From: Cotesia glomerata
Lineage: Eukaryota; Arthropoda; Insecta; Hymenoptera; Braconidae
Assembly (NCBI RefSeq): GCF_020080835.1
Contig: NC_058158.1
Coordinates: 25,624,305-25,688,304, forward strand
Reading direction: 5' to 3'
DNA: 64,000 nt
This document shows, in pieces, positions 11,833 through 22,970 of the stretch; position 1 is the first letter of the stretch; each line of letters starts with the position of its first letter. A model generated the notes under the pieces. That model was not told the origin of the DNA. It saw only the letters and a program-made list of their open reading frames with translations, and did not search any database. The position numbers and the translations under genes were made by a program.

Positions 11833-12405
11833 TTGAGGGGGGCGATACATGTAAAATTTTTTAAAAATCAAATTTTTAACTTCCCGCTAAGAAAATTGAA
11901 AATTTTCAAAAATCGGGAAGTTATTGTTTTTACCCTGTTTTTCGAAAATCGAGTTTTCATCAGATCTCGACGTTTTGAGGTCCTCGGAAGCTTCCCTAGC
12001 CCCCAAGCCGGTCAAAATCGGTTAATTCGTTCGTGAGTTATCGTTGACGAAAGAAATCGAAAAAAAGTGTTTTTTTCGAATTACACCGAAATTTCCGGTC
12101 TGATCAATTTGTGTTTGAAAATATATCATAGAATTTGAAAAACTGCGTCGAATGGCGCGAACCGCGTGAAAATCGGTACATTCATTCAAAAGTTATTGCG
12201 GTGTGAAAATTAAAAAAATAATGTTTTATTAAACTTTTATCAGACTTTTGAGCTCGGAGAGAAAAAAAATTTTTTTCTGTACTTCAATATATAATAAATG
12301 ACCCTACAAAATTTCAAAATGGTTCATTCATTCCTATTAAAAAAAATCCTCAGAAAACGGTAAAGATCAAGGCGGTTCATGTATCGCCCCCCTTAAACAA
12401 TAAAT
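11833..12405. mobile_element. Composite MITE with GGGGGGCGATACATG ends carrying AACTTCCC-family sequence
   Basis: The left end GGGGGGCGATACATGT and right end CATGTATCGCCCCCC are exact inverses of about 15 bp. Inside it, from 11874, lies the left part of an AACTTCCCGCTAA-family copy: the start, the AGATCTCGACGTT block and AAAATCGGT modules. Either the family inserted into this MITE or the MITE ends captured it. No coding capacity. Confidence 0.7.
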
Positions 12406-12525
12406 TACTAAATTAAAAAAAATTTTTCATCAAATCGAGTTTCCTTCTTCACAACCTTCATTAACTGTATTATATATTTATTGCACATTCAATGAATTCT
12501 ATGGATATTTTGATTAAATTTAGCT

Positions 12526-12645
12526 ACACGGAGAGAAATTTATAGGAACATTTCCAAAAATTATTGGAATGGTTTCTATAATAAAATGATCATTATAGGT
12601 ATCAATCATATGCTCATTATGGGGGAACCATACTCATTGCCATTA
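12526..12645. repeat. Solo end of a CTACACGGAGA-type MITE
   Basis: Begins CTACACGGAGAGAAATTTAT, the same class of terminus as at 18704, 31093, 33461 and 35914. No inverse partner is seen before the next AACTTCCC-family segment begins near 12645. Confidence 0.5.
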
Positions 12646-13215
12646 AATTTCGTGAAAATTTTAATCGATTCGGTTCGCTAGATTTTGAGAAATCTCAAAA
12701 ATAAAATTTTCAAAAAATCGTTTTTTTGGAATAACTTCTAAACGGCTTTACCGATCAATTCCAAAAACTTATCAGCTTTTAAGCTTAAAAAACCACGTCG
12801 ATTGCCACCAGTCCCATCAAAATCGGTTGATTCGTTCGAGAGTTATCGTTGTCGAAAAAATTCTCGGTTCGATTTTCGAAAAGATTTTCGGTTCGATCAG
12901 TTTGTGTTCAAAAGTTTATCATAGATTCTGAAAAAGTGCGTGAAATACTGCCGACCGCGTGAAAATAGATTCATTCATTTAGAAATTATTGCAGTTTGAA
13001 AATTCAAAAAATACTGTTTTATTAAACTTCTATCAGTCTTTTGAGCTCGAAGAGCTCAAAAGCATACAAAAGCTATTTCTTTGAGCTCGGAGAGCTCAAA
13101 ATAGAACACAAATTGTATTTTTGAGCTTGAAGAGCTTAGAAACGTCATAAGTGCAATTTCAAGCGTTTAGGTATGGAATTGGCGGGAAGTTGCAGGGATG
13201 GCCTTTAGGGTCAAC
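12645..13215 (+). mobile_element. Right part of an AACTTCCCGCTAA-family copy
   Basis: Collinear with the second half of copy A. It has AATCGATTCGGTTCG, the AAAATCGGTTGATTCGTTCG module, three GAGCTC palindromes at 13040-13140 and the closing GGCGGGAAGTTGCAGGGATG. Together with the part in 11874-12370 it may be one copy split by the MITE ends between them. Confidence 0.6.
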
Positions 13216-13239
13216 CGTTTTCCAGATTTTTTTTTAGGA

Positions 13240-14480
13240 CTTTTCGTGTACTGAACACAAAAGTAAAAAAACAGTAGTTGACTAATGGAAAATCTTCAGC
13301 CAGGAATCCATAAAAAACATTTACGACTTCGAAGGGATTCGATGAATCGTGAATAACATGAATAAGTTTGATATTGCCGAATGCATATCACGTATCGTAG
13401 ATGTCGAAACAACAAAGCAAAATAAAAAGACAACATAGAGTGCATTCAAAACCTAGAAAATCAATACAATAGAAGCATTTTATATGCAATTAACTTCATA
13501 AAATTTAAATAAGAATAAAAATTATAAAATAAAAGTTATAAATTATGCGCTTATTAGTATTTTAATTAATAAATTAGATTAAGCACGTAATCTTAAGTCA
13601 CTGTTGGTTAATTATATAAACAAAGAGTTGAGTTAAGACAAAACTATTGGCGAGAATGATATCAGGACCTCGATAAATAATCCATATTATTTTATTATTA
13701 GACTAATGCAACACGGAAGCTTATTTCATCATCTTCTCAAACTAGATTACAAAGATGAAATAATAGCTATTTTTACATACGTATTTCCATTTTATCCATT
13801 CTTTATTAATCTGTTTATTGTCTATAGTTATAACTGTAACCCACTTTTAGCGACTTTTTCATTCCGTTTATCTCAAAAGATAATGTGGAGTAAGAAAAGT
13901 ATTTAACTAATCAATAAACTTTCTCTGTCTTATTTTTGATAACTTTTATAGTGACAATAAAAATTTCAATAAATAGATTAAAAAAATGATTTCGTACTTG
14001 TTGTTGATAGTTTAATTTATCAGAATAGATTTCATTAAAATGATTTATAAGTTTTAGATACAATATTTTTATTTTCTAAGTTTACTGAAAACTACAACAA
14101 TTTTTTTATTTCGAGGCACTGGAAAACGGATTTTTATAAATTATTTTTAAATCATTAAAATTTAAGTATTTTATGCACATGCATACAACATGATGAAAAC
14201 TGACAAAAGTTTTCTCTGAGTGACGTTTTATCTTTCGGAGATTATATTTTCAGACCGTCAGATAATACGTAATATGTAGTAGGATATTATATTATAATCC
14301 TGAAAGTTATATTTTATTATGAAAGGATTTTACCTAAATGCGTTAATTATAAAGTTAAACTATTTGAAGAGTTTAAAACTAAAAGGATATAATAATAATA
14401 ATAAAGAAATTGTAAAAGTTTTGGAATTACCTATAAAAAAAAATTGCTGATTTTTTCGGATGCCTCAACATATATATATA
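13240..14480. other. Intergenic AT-rich sequence; no gene seen
   Basis: No conserved frame or bounded repeat is found. It ends in a short TA run next to the TIR element at 14481. Confidence 0.4.
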
Positions 14481-16590
14481 TGGGGTATTCCATGCCAAAT
14501 CGACCACTTTTGAACCTTACCCCTTTAGATTTCGCTGAAAATTTTTTACCTTTTTCTACTCGATGAAAGACGTTTTTCAGAATTTTTTCAAATTTTTTTA
14601 TCCAACCCAAAAAAAGTTATTAAGCTTTCAAAAAAATGGCTCTTTTATTTTCAAATAGCCATAACTCTCTCAAAAATTGACCTTTCGGGACGTTTTTTTT
14701 TTTCAAAATTTTTGTTTTTAATTGAATTTTTCGAAAAAATAAATAAAAAAAATTTAACATGATCGCTTCTACGAAATAATCGCGTTTTTTTGTATAAAAT
14801 CGTTATTTTTCGAAGTTCGTCATTCTCAATTTTTTTTTTTTTTTTTTCAAAAAAAACTTCAATCAATTCTACAATTATCCCCGTGTATCCCAGAGTGGGC
14901 CGATTTTTTCTATTTTTTATTTAGTTGAAAAAAAATTTTCAACATTTTAAAAATGCAGAAATTTTTTTTTCATAAATATTATTTATATAACATAATTAAT
15001 GTAATTATATGATTTTAAGGTATTATATTCTCTATATATTGTCCAAATTTACCATTACAACGATTAAGATTCAAATTTTAATACGTCAATACGATCGATA
15101 ACCTAGGGCATGATAATTACAGACTTACCTACAGCCAGTTTACTAGAGTATGTTCTAATTTATAAAATATATACGGCTCTTTTATATTGAGATCTAAAAC
15201 ATAACCTATAAATCTTTTGTGCTTCATAGAGTTGAATAAAATATTTTTGCCATTACGTTTGTTAAGTAAAAAAATCTCTAGTTTATGAACATTTTCCTGA
15301 TCTATTCTTTTTGAGGGTGTTTATTATTTTGATTGTACCAATCTACATTTATTGAGATAATTTGATCTCCACATAATGGCATCAAGTAAACAACGCAGCC
15401 GGTGTAAAAATCACGATGCTGTTGCTGTTCATGTTTTCATCAAAATAATTACTGATTATGTAAAAAGTCTTCCTGAACGTTGTAACAAGATTTATTATTT
15501 TTCTGATGGGGCTCCTCAACAATTTAAAAACTTTAAAAACTTTGTGAATTTATATTATCATGAAGATGATTTTGATATTCCTGCTGAATGGCATTTTTGC
15601 GACTGCCCATGGCAAAGGCCCGTGTGATGGTATTGGTGGCATCCTCAAACGACTTGCAGCAAGAGCAAGTCTCCAACTCGCGGTTGATAAACAAATAACG
15701 ACACCTGTAGGACTTTTGAATGGACTTCTGATTCGGACAACTTGCCAAATATTATCGTCAACTTTTCACCAGAAGAGGATTATAATACAGCAGTTGATGA
15801 TTTAAATGAACGATTTTTGAAAACAAAACCAATTGTAGGAACTCAACAACTACACTGTGTAATTCCCGACAAAAATGGTTGTTTGTGCGTTAAAAACTTT
15901 TCTAACTCGAATGAATACAGAATTTGTAAAATATTTAAACGCCAAAGAAGAAATTAATAAATAATTTGTTGCATTATTTTTGAGTCATTAAATGTTAACT
16001 GCATCAATCATTAATCCTAGTAATTATAATGGTAAATTAGGACAATATATAGAGAATATAATACCTTAAAATCATATAATTACATTAATTATGTTATATA
16101 AATAATATTTATGAAAAAAAAAAAAATTTCTGCATTTTTAAAATGTTGAAAATTTTTCAACTAAATAAAAAATAGAAAAAAATCGGCCCAACTTGGGAAA
16201 AACGGAGATAAATGTAGAATTGATTGAAGTTTTTTTTGAAAAAAAAAAAAAAAATTGAGAATGACGAACTTCGAAAAATAACGATTTTATACAAAAAAAC
16301 GCGATTATTTCATAGAAGCGATCATGTTAAATTTTTTATTTATTTTTCGAAAAATTCAATTAAAAACAAAAATTTTGAAAAAAAACGTCCCGAAAGGTCA
16401 ATTTTTGAGAGAGTTATGGCTATTTGAAAATAAAAGAGCCATTTTTTGAAAGCTTCATAACTTTTTGGGTTGGATAAAAAGTTTGAAAAAATTCTGAAAA
16501 CCGTCTTTCATCGAGTAGAAAAAGGTAAAAAATTTTCAGCGAGATCGAAAGGGGTAAGGTTGAAAAGTGGTCGATTTGGCATGGAAGACA

Positions 16591-16593
<3 letters not shown>
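14481..16593 (+). mobile_element. DNA transposon with about 570-bp terminal inverted repeats
   Basis: The left arm (14481-15060) starts TGGGGTATTCCATGCC. The right arm (about 16023-16593) is its inverse, ending GGCATGGAAGACACCA. Matching blocks run along the whole arm, for example the ACCTTTCGGGACG / CGTCCCGAAAGGT and CATAACTCTCTC / GAGAGAGTTATG pairs. TA runs flank both ends, so a TA target is likely, but the exact duplication cannot be read from a microsatellite. The 960-bp centre carries a broken ORF (15376-15957). The superfamily is not identified. Confidence 0.8.
15376..15957 (+). pseudogene. Frameshifted ORF inside the long-TIR transposon, probable transposase fragment
   Basis: Three frames join into one protein of about 190 residues. 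The first frame (15376 to about 15597) has KIYYFSDGAPQQFKNFKNF and AEWHF. After an indel near 15597 the second frame gives HGKGPCDGIGGILKRLAAR. After another near 15716 the third gives EWTSDSDNLPNIIVNFSPEE and runs to a TAA at 15955-15957, ending in a basic tail (KIFKRQRRN). The pattern SDGA...KN...HGKGPCDGIGG is strongly conserved-looking, and I associate it with uncharacterised invertebrate proteins. I cannot name a transposase superfamily. Its place between long TIRs suggests the C-terminal half of the element's own transposase. Confidence 0.6.

Positions 16594-16648
<55 letters not shown>
16594..16648. repeat. (TA)n microsatellite
   Basis: About 26 TA units immediately outside the right TIR of the transposon at 14481-16593. 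Confidence 0.95.
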
Positions 16649-16649
<1 letters not shown>

Positions 16650-17640
16650 TAGATATCTACATATAGACATGACCGATAAAAATAATGATGAAATATCAAG
16701 TAAACAACATTAAAATATTTTATTGTCTTAAAACTGCTGATCAAATTAAAAACAAGAGTGATAATTATCAAAAGCTCTTTGAGCTCAAATAAAGAATCTT
16801 AGTAAAATAAATTATTCGAATAAAATACAGTCGGTGTAGTATTTATTAAATGAATGTGACTATTATTGTGCGCATGACTCACGTATTTGAGTATTTTAGC
16901 ATTATTAAATTAAAAAACATATTTAAAGTATTTGAATCGATACATAATACAAAAAACAAAAAAAATTACAATAACCGATATTATTCAGTTTTGATTTATT
17001 CAATACTTGGTATTAATTTATATTAATTCTAGGCGTATTTACAATCTACCGACAACACTTCTAACATAATACATGATATAAAACAGAAATGCCTTCCTTG
17101 CGGTCGCGTGTCCATGAAAATATGTGCAGGTGCACATATGATGCTGTGCACGTTTGCAGAAGTACAAGTTTAGATTCAATTAGTTGCTAAGCAGTTAAAT
17201 GTTTATTTTTTAATCTCAATTGTCTCTCTTTTTGTTTTTTTTCCTTCTTGCAAGCCATTTCCGGAAACGTTTACTCAGTACAAATAATCGCAAGATCAAA
17301 TCAGACTACTTTACGGTTTTTTATTAAAAACTTGAAGGTTTCATCTAATAATTTGTACCTATTGTTTCCATTCAACAAATAAAGTGCCCGCTGAAATATA
17401 TTTTGAAAAGTCTGAAATTAGCTGATCTCATCGCGTTAGATATGTTAGGATCACACTTTAACAAGACTAAATTTATATTTTGATGAGTTTTAACACACAA
17501 ATTAGTGTCGAGGACGATGTTACATTTTTATGAATATAAAATTACCAATGTGATCAGCTATTAATTGCACATCGATTAAAATGGATAACATCATTATTAT
17601 TGTCAGTATCTTAAAAAAAAAAAAAAAAAAAAAAAAACGA
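16650..17640. other. AT-rich sequence ending in a 27-base poly(A)
   Basis: No gene is recognised. The A run at about 17611-17637 has no identifiable retroposon body before it. Confidence 0.35.
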
Positions 17641-18560
17641 CATTGATAAGTATTAAAAATAAAGATACAACACAAGAAAATTTATTTGATAAATTAGCTC
17701 AAGAAAATATGAATATGATAACATTTAATGTCCCTGAAACGTTGAAGGTGCCAATGACAATCTCAAAGATAAGATTATATAATACAGCAGATACAGAGAC
17801 GAGATCTCTATTCCCCTTCTGCTGGCTCGACCTCGACTCGTTAAGTGGGGGAATCAGAGTAACTAAATGACTGCACTAGTGAAAATTACGTATCGTAGCA
17901 ACAACGGGATCAGCATCAGTGTACTGGGAAAAAGAGATCGTTGCAGATGTTACCAAGAAACAAAGGCTAAAATGCCGATTGGATAGACATAGAGAGCGAA
18001 AAAATAGAGATAAAAAAAGAAACTTAGGTATGGGACAAAGCGATCGAGCTGGCACCACTCTGTCTGCTGAAATCGTCGCTGCTGCCTGCCGTTTAATTTG
18101 TAATAGTCGCTGCCAACTGTCCACACTGACTAACCTCATACTTTTAAATACCTCATACGCAGTACATCGAATTAAACATGCGACTAGACACGATTAAAGA
18201 AATGCGGTTTTGAATTCGCCATGCTCGTTTTTAAACTCTAAACTTTATTTACATTAGTAATGAACTAGTGAATCATTAAAGCTGATTGTGAATTTTCTAG
18301 CTGAAGCTAAAGAAATTTGCATCAAAGACAACTATCTGTTGAAGAACGAAAATAATCGAGCATTGATTTCGTGTCGTGTCAATCAATAACACCAGCATGA
18401 TAGTTAGGGTGATGGTAATGGTCTCTTGGTTTATCAGAAGAGGAGAATCATCCCGGAAATGAGAGGCCGGCTTCGAGTATCCGCTTGACACCCTAACGAT
18501 AAATGGTCGACCGAGATGAAAGCGAATAATAAACAGCCTTGGTAATGCCGGAGATTCGTA
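17641..18560. other. Island of more balanced base composition, function unknown
   Basis: From about 17790 to 18560 the G+C content is visibly higher than in the surroundings. Open frames occur on both strands: 17643-17870 (+), 17919-18197 (+) and 17876-18139 (-). None has a recognisable domain, and no convincing splice-flanked exon emerges. It could be a host exon, a 5' UTR or promoter region, or unique conserved non-coding sequence. Confidence 0.3.
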
Positions 18561-18894
18561 AATTAAAGATTACACTCAACGTTTAATTCGCGGGCAAGAT
18601 TTATCAATAAAGTACAACATTTATCGCTTTAAATAATGATAATATTAACTATAAATATTAAAATAAATTTCGAATGTTTGGAAAAATTTGAAATCTAAAT
18701 TCTTACACGCTGAGAAATTTATGGTTATGATTATCATCAAACGATGGTAAAATTTCAAATTTTGGCATGATGGTGATAATTGCCATCAATATTATAAGAT
18801 TTACAATATTGATATTAATATTGACAATACAAGATAGTAATAGTTATCATCATCGATGGAAAGAAATCTGGAAAACGGTTGACCTTGCATATCA

Positions 18895-19377
18895 TCCTTG
18901 GAACTTCCCGCTATGTAGAAATGCTTGAAAAATTGCCTATTCCGGTTTTGAGCTCTTCAAGCTCAAAAACATAACTTTTATTCTTTTTCGAGCTCGAAAT
19001 TCTAGTGGTTGTTGAGAACATACTTTTATTAAAAGTTATAATTGCGATATCTTCCGAACTAATCAATCGTTTTTGATGGGACTTACAGCATTCGACGCAG
19101 TTTTTTAAGCAAAAAAAAAAATAATTTGTTTCCTACCAAACGATTCAACCTAAAATTTTGAAGTTATGTTGGGAGCAGTTTTTGGAATTGATCGACACAT
19201 TAGTTTAAAAGTAATAAGGAGCTTACACTCACAGACATCCTCGTAGGAATAGTCAGAATAATTTCCTAGGACTTCGAAACGTGGAGATCTAATGAGAACT
19301 CAATGTTCGAAAACCGGGGTGAAACCAATAACCTTTTGATTTTTTGAAAATAATTGATTTTCGTAGCAGGAAGTTAT
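18895..19377 (-). mobile_element. Copy C of the AACTTCCCGCTAA family, shortened
   Basis: In reverse orientation: it opens CTTGGAACTTCCCGCTATG and closes GTAGCAGGAAGTTATAA. It contains one TTGAGCTCTTCAAGCTCAA palindrome and the GTGGAGATCTAATGAGAACTC block. About 480 bp instead of about 1170, so it is internally deleted. Confidence 0.6.
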
Positions 19378-19530
19378 AAATACAGAAACCAATTGTCAAA
19401 TTGTTTGGGCGTAGCATTTGTATTTATAATTAAGTGCTTCAGTCTTCTAAGATTTTTAAGAAGCGCGAAATTATTTAAAATAACTTTTTAAAAAATTATT
19501 GAAATTTTGTTTCAATTTTCTGAGACAAAA

Positions 19531-19592
19531 TCTCATTCCGATGTTACAGTCATCGAGACCTGTTATTTGAGTACCCACGTGATTTTTTTTAT
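19531..19592. repeat. Copy of the GAGTACCCAC repeat
   Basis: ATTCCGATGTTACAGTCATC and TTTGAGTACCCACGTG match the arms of the foldback at 36882-38462. Confidence 0.5.
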
Positions 19593-19594
19593 TG

Positions 19595-20460
19595 CACGCT
19601 TCATAGCGCGAAGCGCGTGAGGTTGTGCTTTATACCCGTTAAGGTTAAGCAATTTTATGATCTTCAAATGTCTCTATCAGAACCATATTGCATTTATATA
19701 ATCATATAAGTAGATGTACACCGAGAAAACACTTAAATTAAACCATCTTATAATTTCTAAAATCATTTAATGTTGCGATTTTGAAAAAAAAAACATTTCG
19801 AAAAAAATTTTTTTGCTCGACGGGCAGAAAGCGTCAACTTTCGGCCCGCTGCGCTAAACGAAAGTGCCGCTTCCTGCCTTCGCCGAGCAAAAAAATAGTA
19901 TACACTCCACGGGAAGTAGATAAGAAAGCCTCAGATCACATGTTTGTCAACCTCGGCTTCGCCTCGGCCGACAATTACATGTGATCTGAGACATTTCTTA
20001 CTTTACTTCCCTAGGTGTGTAATATACTATTCCGTAGACGTCCTGATGTCACCCATGTTTTGTATGTACCAACGATTACTCTCGAACAAATTGATATTTC
20101 GAGACCGGGTTTTTTTCATTAGTTTAAGAATTTAATGAACTAGTGCCGTATTTCATATCATTAGCCTAGTTTACGTATTTTTTTTCTAAATTAAATTTTT
20201 ATTCAAATTCACTACGATACACACGTACAAAAACAAACGAACTTTTCTTATTTCTCTCATGTGAAAACTACGGCGCCACTTGATCAAGCTAGATTTTTTT
20301 AGACTGCGTACGCATATGACAAGAAAAACGGGTGCCGATATTAAAAAAAAATAAAAAATACTCTGTAAGAAATTACTTAATTGTAATTTTTTTTTTTTTA
20401 ATCAATTACACAATTTATTTTTTTTCTAAAAAAATGAATGAGCGTTGTGACGCGTGCACT
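19595..20460. mobile_element. TIR element, TGCACGC..TCATA..CGC ends (copy 1)
   Basis: The left end TTGCACGCTTCATAGCGCG pairs with the right end GAGCGTTGTGACGCGTGCA. It is collinear in reverse orientation with 28250-28915, including shared blocks TCTCGAACAAATTGATATTT, CACTTGATCAAGCTAG and the ACACCGAGAAAACACTTAAA segment. Unlike its relative it carries a 220-bp twin hairpin. Confidence 0.7.
19811..20031. mobile_element. Twin-hairpin insertion (copy 1)
   Basis: Hairpin A (about 19815-19892) has GCTCGACGGGCAGAAAGCG against CGCTTCCTGCCTTCGCCGAGC. Hairpin B (about 19896-20030) has ATAGTATACACTCCACGGGA and CCTCAGATCACATGT against ACATGTGATCTGAG and GTGTGTAATATACTAT. The loop of B is CCTCGGCTTCGCCTCGG. 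The paralogous sequence around 28690 lacks all of this, so it is an insertion. A second copy with the order reversed lies at 61380-61605. Confidence 0.75.
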
Positions 20461-20879
20461 TTTGGATTTTCCAAACTTTATTTTTATTATTTTGTGGAAA
20501 TTAAATTTTCAGAATTTATTCATTCATTAAAGTTTTTAAGTTATTATGGAAAATCTTGTAAAAATTTGATTTTAATATAAATTTTTGAAGGAATCTACCT
20601 AAAGGACTATTTGAAAACAATATTGAAGTCTTTAAATACACGATGGTAACCATTAAAATCATAATGGTAACTGGTAATATCGTGATAATAATCATTACAA
20701 TCGTGGTGGTAACTATTACTCTCATGATGGTAATCATTAGTTTTGTAATGGTAATAGTTATTATGCAAGATTTTAATTAATAACAAAAATGAATAATATT
20801 TAAATTATCATGGGGAATAGTAATCATTAAAAATGAATGATGGTAATCATTATCATAAATTTCTTAGCGTGTAGTAAAC

Positions 20880-22500
20880 TAATAAAGTTATGAAAAAATT
20901 ACATGAAACTTTTTTTAAAATAAAATTTGATTGTCTGTAACAATAAATATTTGGAATTTTATATTTTATAAGTATTTCAAGTTGAGGAGTCATAACGAAA
21001 AAATTTTTTATCGAATTTAACTATGATTTGAAAATTTTAAATCTTCATCTTCAAGTTTCTTAGTTGTATAACCAATTAAGGAATTATTTTTTATTTCTCT
21101 GAAACTTTAGTAAGTTCAAACCTAAGTTAAAATTTTCATAATAATCAAATTTTACAATAAAGTTCATTTTCCCAAAATATATTTGTAAAATTTTTGGGAA
21201 CCGATAATAGTAAAATACATTTGTAACAATTTATTTCATAAACCCAATTTCGTCAGCAAAGATTACTGAAAAGCAATCAATGTTTTAGTTGAATACTTGA
21301 TACACAAACAGCAAAGTGCTTTTAACCAATTAGCAAAAGACCAATCGATTTATAATTGAACTAATTGGAGTCAGAATATTATATTTAATCAAAGCAAAAG
21401 TTTTGAATACTAACCGTACTAACTGTATTAAAATAAATTTATTTTGGGTGGTTAATTATATTTTTCAATACAACATTCCCAATTATCAGTAAGTTCCAGT
21501 TATTATATTTATAAAGATTTTAATTTCAAATAATAACCAAATATATTTTTAACTAATTATTGAAATGATTAAATGTATCATAGCAGCCTAAGTACTTATT
21601 TCAGATAATAACTTGATAAGCCGGCGATAACGAAATATTACTTATCACAATAACTGCTAAAAGTCAAGATAAGAATAACTCCCTTTGAAGAACGCGATTT
21701 TAAGGATAAGACAAATGAAATATTCTAGCAAACGAAGTATATAACATAGTATTTATAACGAAGTATAGTACATCGATAATTCGTATTTAGTGTATTTGAT
21801 ACTTCATTTTTTAATGCACGTGTGTTGACACTCGTACGTTGTTCTGATCACGTGCCTTACACGTGATCTCATTCTGCCTTGGCGCGCTTCGTGAATTATG
21901 AGTTAGTCACGATCTCTCCAATTAAATGAGTAGAGTAACAATTTGGTCGACAGATACTTTTAATCCGCTTAATTCTCGAATAAAAAATAAATTGCTATAA
22001 AATCAATTTCAATATGTACATCGCGTTTCACTTTTATTTCAATAATTATAATTATTCAATTAATTAAAAAAATAGTGATTTTTGCTAAATATTTGTGGAT
22101 TTCCAAGTGAGTTTATAAATTATTTAATTTCACATGCAATTAAGTTGTTGAATAGTAATTTTTTTTTTTCATTTTTAAACAAAAACATTTATAAAAAAAA
22201 TTGCGTTTATCCTGTGAGAAAAAAAAGAAGAAAAAAAAATAAAATATTTATTTATTTATTTACTGTGTTCGAAAAAAGTCAATGACCTGCCCGACTGTGA
22301 CCGACAAAATCTTATTAGTATTCTGACCATGCATTAAGCGAGATCTATTTAAAGAAGCAGCGAGCTCTAAACACACCTGATAATTTAAGATTTATAATTT
22401 GTGTATTTATATTTATTTTTATAAAACACGAGTAGAGTGGACGTTGGCATTATTTATCAGCGATGACACAGAAATGTTCATCGTGTTCGTATTGGCATAT
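20880..22500. other. AT-rich intergenic sequence; no gene seen
   Basis: No conserved frame. Inspection for hairpins and RNA genes gave nothing I can support. Confidence 0.4.
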
Positions 22501-22521
22501 AATTGCCCATAAACATGTAAA

Positions 22522-22533
22522 CATATATATATA

Positions 22534-22600
<67 letters not shown>
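22522..22600. repeat. (TA)n microsatellite
   Basis: A run of TA units interrupted once, directly before MITE T. Confidence 0.95.
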
Positions 22601-22603
<3 letters not shown>

Positions 22604-22956
22604 GGTGTGCCAAAATGTAACTTCCGTGGAGAACCTTTTAAAATTAGAATTTTGAGTTTCGCTGTTAACAGGGGCTGTGTTTGGGCATTTCCTGAGATAT
22701 TTTGGGGGGAGACGATATATTTGATTATTTATAGGATTTTTACCAGGAGATTTAATTGGGCACTTCCGCCCAAATTTTGAATTTTCACCGTAAACGCCCA
22801 AACTAAGCTTCTGTTAAAAAATTCTATGAAAATCAAATACATCGTCTCCCCCCAAAATATCTCAGGAAATGCCCAAACACAGCCCCTGTTAAAAGCGGAA
22901 CTCAAAATTCCAATTTTAAAAGGTTCTCCACGGGAGTTACATTTTGGCACACCCTA
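22601..22956. mobile_element. MITE T, palindromic, TAGGGTGTGCCAAAATG ends (copy 1)
   Basis: An almost complete palindrome. TAGGGTGTGCCAAAATGTAA pairs with TTACATTTTGGCACACCCTA. Further pairs include CAGGGGCTGTGTTTGGGC with GCCCAAACACAGCCCCTG, and GAGACGAT with ATCGTCTC. TA microsatellites on both sides are consistent with a TA target. No protein. Copy 2 is at 39340-39691. Confidence 0.85.
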
Positions 22957-22970
22957 ATATATATATATAT

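Larger units (their letters stand above)
18704..20873. mobile_element. MITE with TACACGCTGAGAAATTTATG ends, carrying nested insertions
   Basis: The left end TACACGCTGAGAAATTTATG is the inverse of the right end CATAAATTTCTTAGCGTGTA. Inner arm sequences made of TGATGGTAAT/ATTACCATCA units also pair (18730-18860 against 20640-20860). Within it sit an AACTTCCC-family copy (18895-19377), a TGCACGC TIR element (19595-20460) and, inside that, a twin-hairpin insertion. No coding sequence. Confidence 0.7.

Noticed and set aside
17643..17870. Plus-strand open frame as a host exon
   Set aside because: Reasonable composition, but no clear acceptor or donor and no recognised domain; reported only as part of a compositional island.
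22419..22801. Tyr-Ile repeat open frames
   Set aside because: They result from the (TA)n run and the palindromic MITE T.
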